From Streptomyces flaveolus (GTDB taxonomy: Bacteria > Actinomycetota > Actinomycetes > Streptomycetales > Streptomycetaceae), in the NCBI RefSeq assembly GCF_000716535.1, contig NZ_JNWV01000010.1, positions 124,001-188,000 on the forward strand: DNA of 64,000 bases, in the 5' to 3' direction. The notes beneath the pieces were generated by a model, which was given only the letters and a program-made list of their open reading frames with translations, had not been told where the DNA came from and made no database searches. How positions within the stretch are numbered: the first letter of the stretch is position 1; each line of letters starts with the position of its first letter. The translations under genes were made by a program, and so were the position numbers. Shown here in pieces: positions 62,707 to 64,000 of this stretch.

Positions 62707-64000
62707 GGAACCGGCAACCGAAGACCTACACCCGGCTGACGCGTCCGCTGGTGCGCGACCGTCGTGACGAGCCGTTCCGGGAGGCGAGCTGGGAGGAGGC
62801 GCTGGACCGCGCCGCCCGGGGCCTGGAGCGCAACCGGGACGCGTTCGGGATGTTCTCCTGCGCCCGTGCCACCAACGAGATGAACTACGTGGCGCAGAAG
62901 TTCGCGCGGGTGGTGATGGGCACCAACAACGTCGACTCCTGCAACCGGACGTGTCACGCGCCCAGTGTCGCCGGGCTGTCGGCCGCGTTCGGCTCCGGCG
63001 GCGGCACCTCGTCGTACGAGGAGATCGAGCACACCGACGTCATCGTGATGTGGGGCTCCAACGCCCGCTTCGCGCACCCGATCTTCTTCCAGCACGTACT
63101 GAAGGGCATCCGCAACGGCGCCCGGATGTACGCCGTCGACCCGCGCCGGACCTCCACCGCCGAGTGGGCGGAGAGCTGGCTCGGGCTGAACGTCGGCACC
63201 GACATCCCGATGGCGCACGCGATCGGCCGGGAGATCATCCATGCCGGGCTGGTGAACGAGGCGTTCGTCGGGCGGGCGACCACCGGCTTCGAGGAGTACC
63301 GCGAGCTGGTCGAGCCCTGGACGCTGTCCCTGGCCGAGAAGGTGACCGGCGTACCGGCCCGCGCCATCCGGGAGCTGGCGCACGCCTACGCCCGCGCCGA
63401 ACGCGCCCAGCTCTGCTGGACGCTCGGCATCACCGAGCACCACAACGGCACCGACAACGTCCGCGCGCTGATCAACCTCTCCCTGCTCACCGGCCATGTC
63501 GGTCGCTACGGCTCCGGGCTCCAGCCGCTGCGCGGGCAGAACAACGTGCAGGGCGGCGGCGACATGGGCGCCATCCCCAACCGGCTGCCCGGCTTCCAGG
63601 ACATCCTCGACGCGGACGTCCGGCTGAAGTTCGAGTCGGCCTGGAACACCGTCATCCAGCCGCACTACGGGCTGAACCTGACGGAGATGTTCGAGGCGAT
63701 GGAGGACGGCAGGCTGCGCGCGGTGTACTGCGTCGGGGAGAACCCGGCCCAGTCGGAGGCCGACAGCGAGCAGGCCGTGCGCCGCCTGAAGGCACTGGAC
63801 TTCCTCGTCGTCCAGGACATCTTCCTCACGAAGACCGCCGAGCTGGCGGACGTCGTCCTGCCCGCGACGGCCGGCTGGGCGGAGACCGAGGGCACCACCA
63901 CCAACAGCGAGCGGCGCGTGCAGCGGGTGCGGCGGGCCGTCACCCCGCCCGGCGAGGCCCGCGAGGACATCGACATCATCTGCGACCTGGCCGCCCGGCT
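62703..64000 (+). CDS. Formate dehydrogenase alpha subunit, partial (window edge)
   Basis: 432 codons visible, open at the right end. Molybdopterin oxidoreductase with DSCNRTCHAPSVAGL, where the Cys after NRT aligns with the selenocysteine/cysteine Mo ligand of formate dehydrogenases, plus GADP-type VMWGSNARFAHPI, PLRGQNNVQGGGDMGAI and TTNSERRVQRV. It begins YTRLTRPLVRDRRDEPF, which is where the catalytic domain starts in relatives; the usual N-terminal CxxC[4Fe-4S] domain is absent. It would oxidise formate from oxalate breakdown. Coupled to the panE-like gene. Confidence 0.88.
   Translation, partial: MRNRQPKTYTRLTRPLVRDRRDEPFREASWEEALDRAARGLERNRDAFGMFSCARATNEMNYVAQKFARVVMGTNNVDSCNRTCHAPSVAGLSAAFGSGGGTSSYEEIEHTDVIVMWGSNARFAHPIFFQHVLKGIRNGARMYAVDPRRTSTAEWAESWLGLNVGTDIPMAHAIGREIIHAGLVNEAFVGRATTGFEEYRELVEPWTLSLAEKVTGVPARAIRELAHAYARAERAQLCWTLGITEHHNGTDNVRALINLSLLTGHVGRYGSGLQPLRGQNNVQGGGDMGAIPNRLPGFQDILDADVRLKFESAWNTVIQPHYGLNLTEMFEAMEDGRLRAVYCVGENPAQSEADSEQAVRRLKALDFLVVQDIFLTKTAELADVVLPATAGWAETEGTTTNSERRVQRVRRAVTPPGEAREDIDIICDLAAR

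Overview
The window is high-GC actinobacterial DNA with Streptomyces-type gene content: WhiJ-like XRE/DUF397 pairs, many GTG starts, four-base start/stop overlaps, and a phage growth limitation (Pgl) locus. It divides into a defence and conflict island (about 0.3-36 kb), a beta-glucan utilisation operon (36.9-43.5 kb), a short stretch with a secreted phospholipase-D-like protein and tRNA-Leu(GAG) (43.5-45.7 kb), and an oxalate/formate metabolism cluster (45.8 kb to the right edge, where a formate dehydrogenase gene runs off).

The defence island is built on a BREX type 2 / Pgl system. pglW (kinase) and pglX (adenine methyltransferase) form one minus-strand operon. pglY (ATPase) and pglZ (alkaline-phosphatase-fold protein) form a second. 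The two are separated by about 11 kb of cargo: a WXG100-like protein, a CpnT-like toxin with a caspase-like C-terminus, its candidate immunity gene, a second WXG-type effector with a lipoprotein, an XRE/DUF397 pair and an ATP-binding anti-sigma-like protein. Downstream of pglZ lies a translationally coupled pair, a DUF262 protein with an altered HNH site and a CBS-HEPN fusion, which is the best candidate here for an undescribed system. Upstream of pglW lie a ScoMcrA-like type IV restriction enzyme and a DUF2075 helicase with an ExK nuclease-like N-terminus. The central part of pglX is visibly AT-richer than its ends, as expected for a swapped target-recognition region. I saw no brxD or brxHI.

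The sugar operon encodes a solute-binding lipoprotein, two ABC permeases, a GH1 beta-glucosidase and a GH16 endo-beta-1,3-glucanase with two F5/8C domains. Together these would cut, import and hydrolyse laminarin-like glucan. No ATPase subunit is encoded here, as is usual where a shared MsiK-type ATPase serves several importers.

The oxalate cluster holds oxalyl-CoA decarboxylase, formyl-CoA transferase, an ADP-forming acyl-CoA ligase, three oxalate/formate-family MFS carriers (one with a 42-residue companion subunit), a FadR-type GntR regulator, a KAS III-like enzyme, a PanE-family reductase (candidate oxalyl-CoA reductase), a molybdenum formate dehydrogenase that lacks the usual N-terminal Fe-S domain, and a divergent succinyl-CoA-synthetase-like/aldehyde dehydrogenase operon. 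A 12-base element, WTTCGTCKACWG, occurs in the three key intergenic regions and is a candidate operator of the GntR protein. Several decayed genes (15.2-16.0, 11.5, 35.2, 36.2 and 43.6 kb) show that the accessory parts are turning over.
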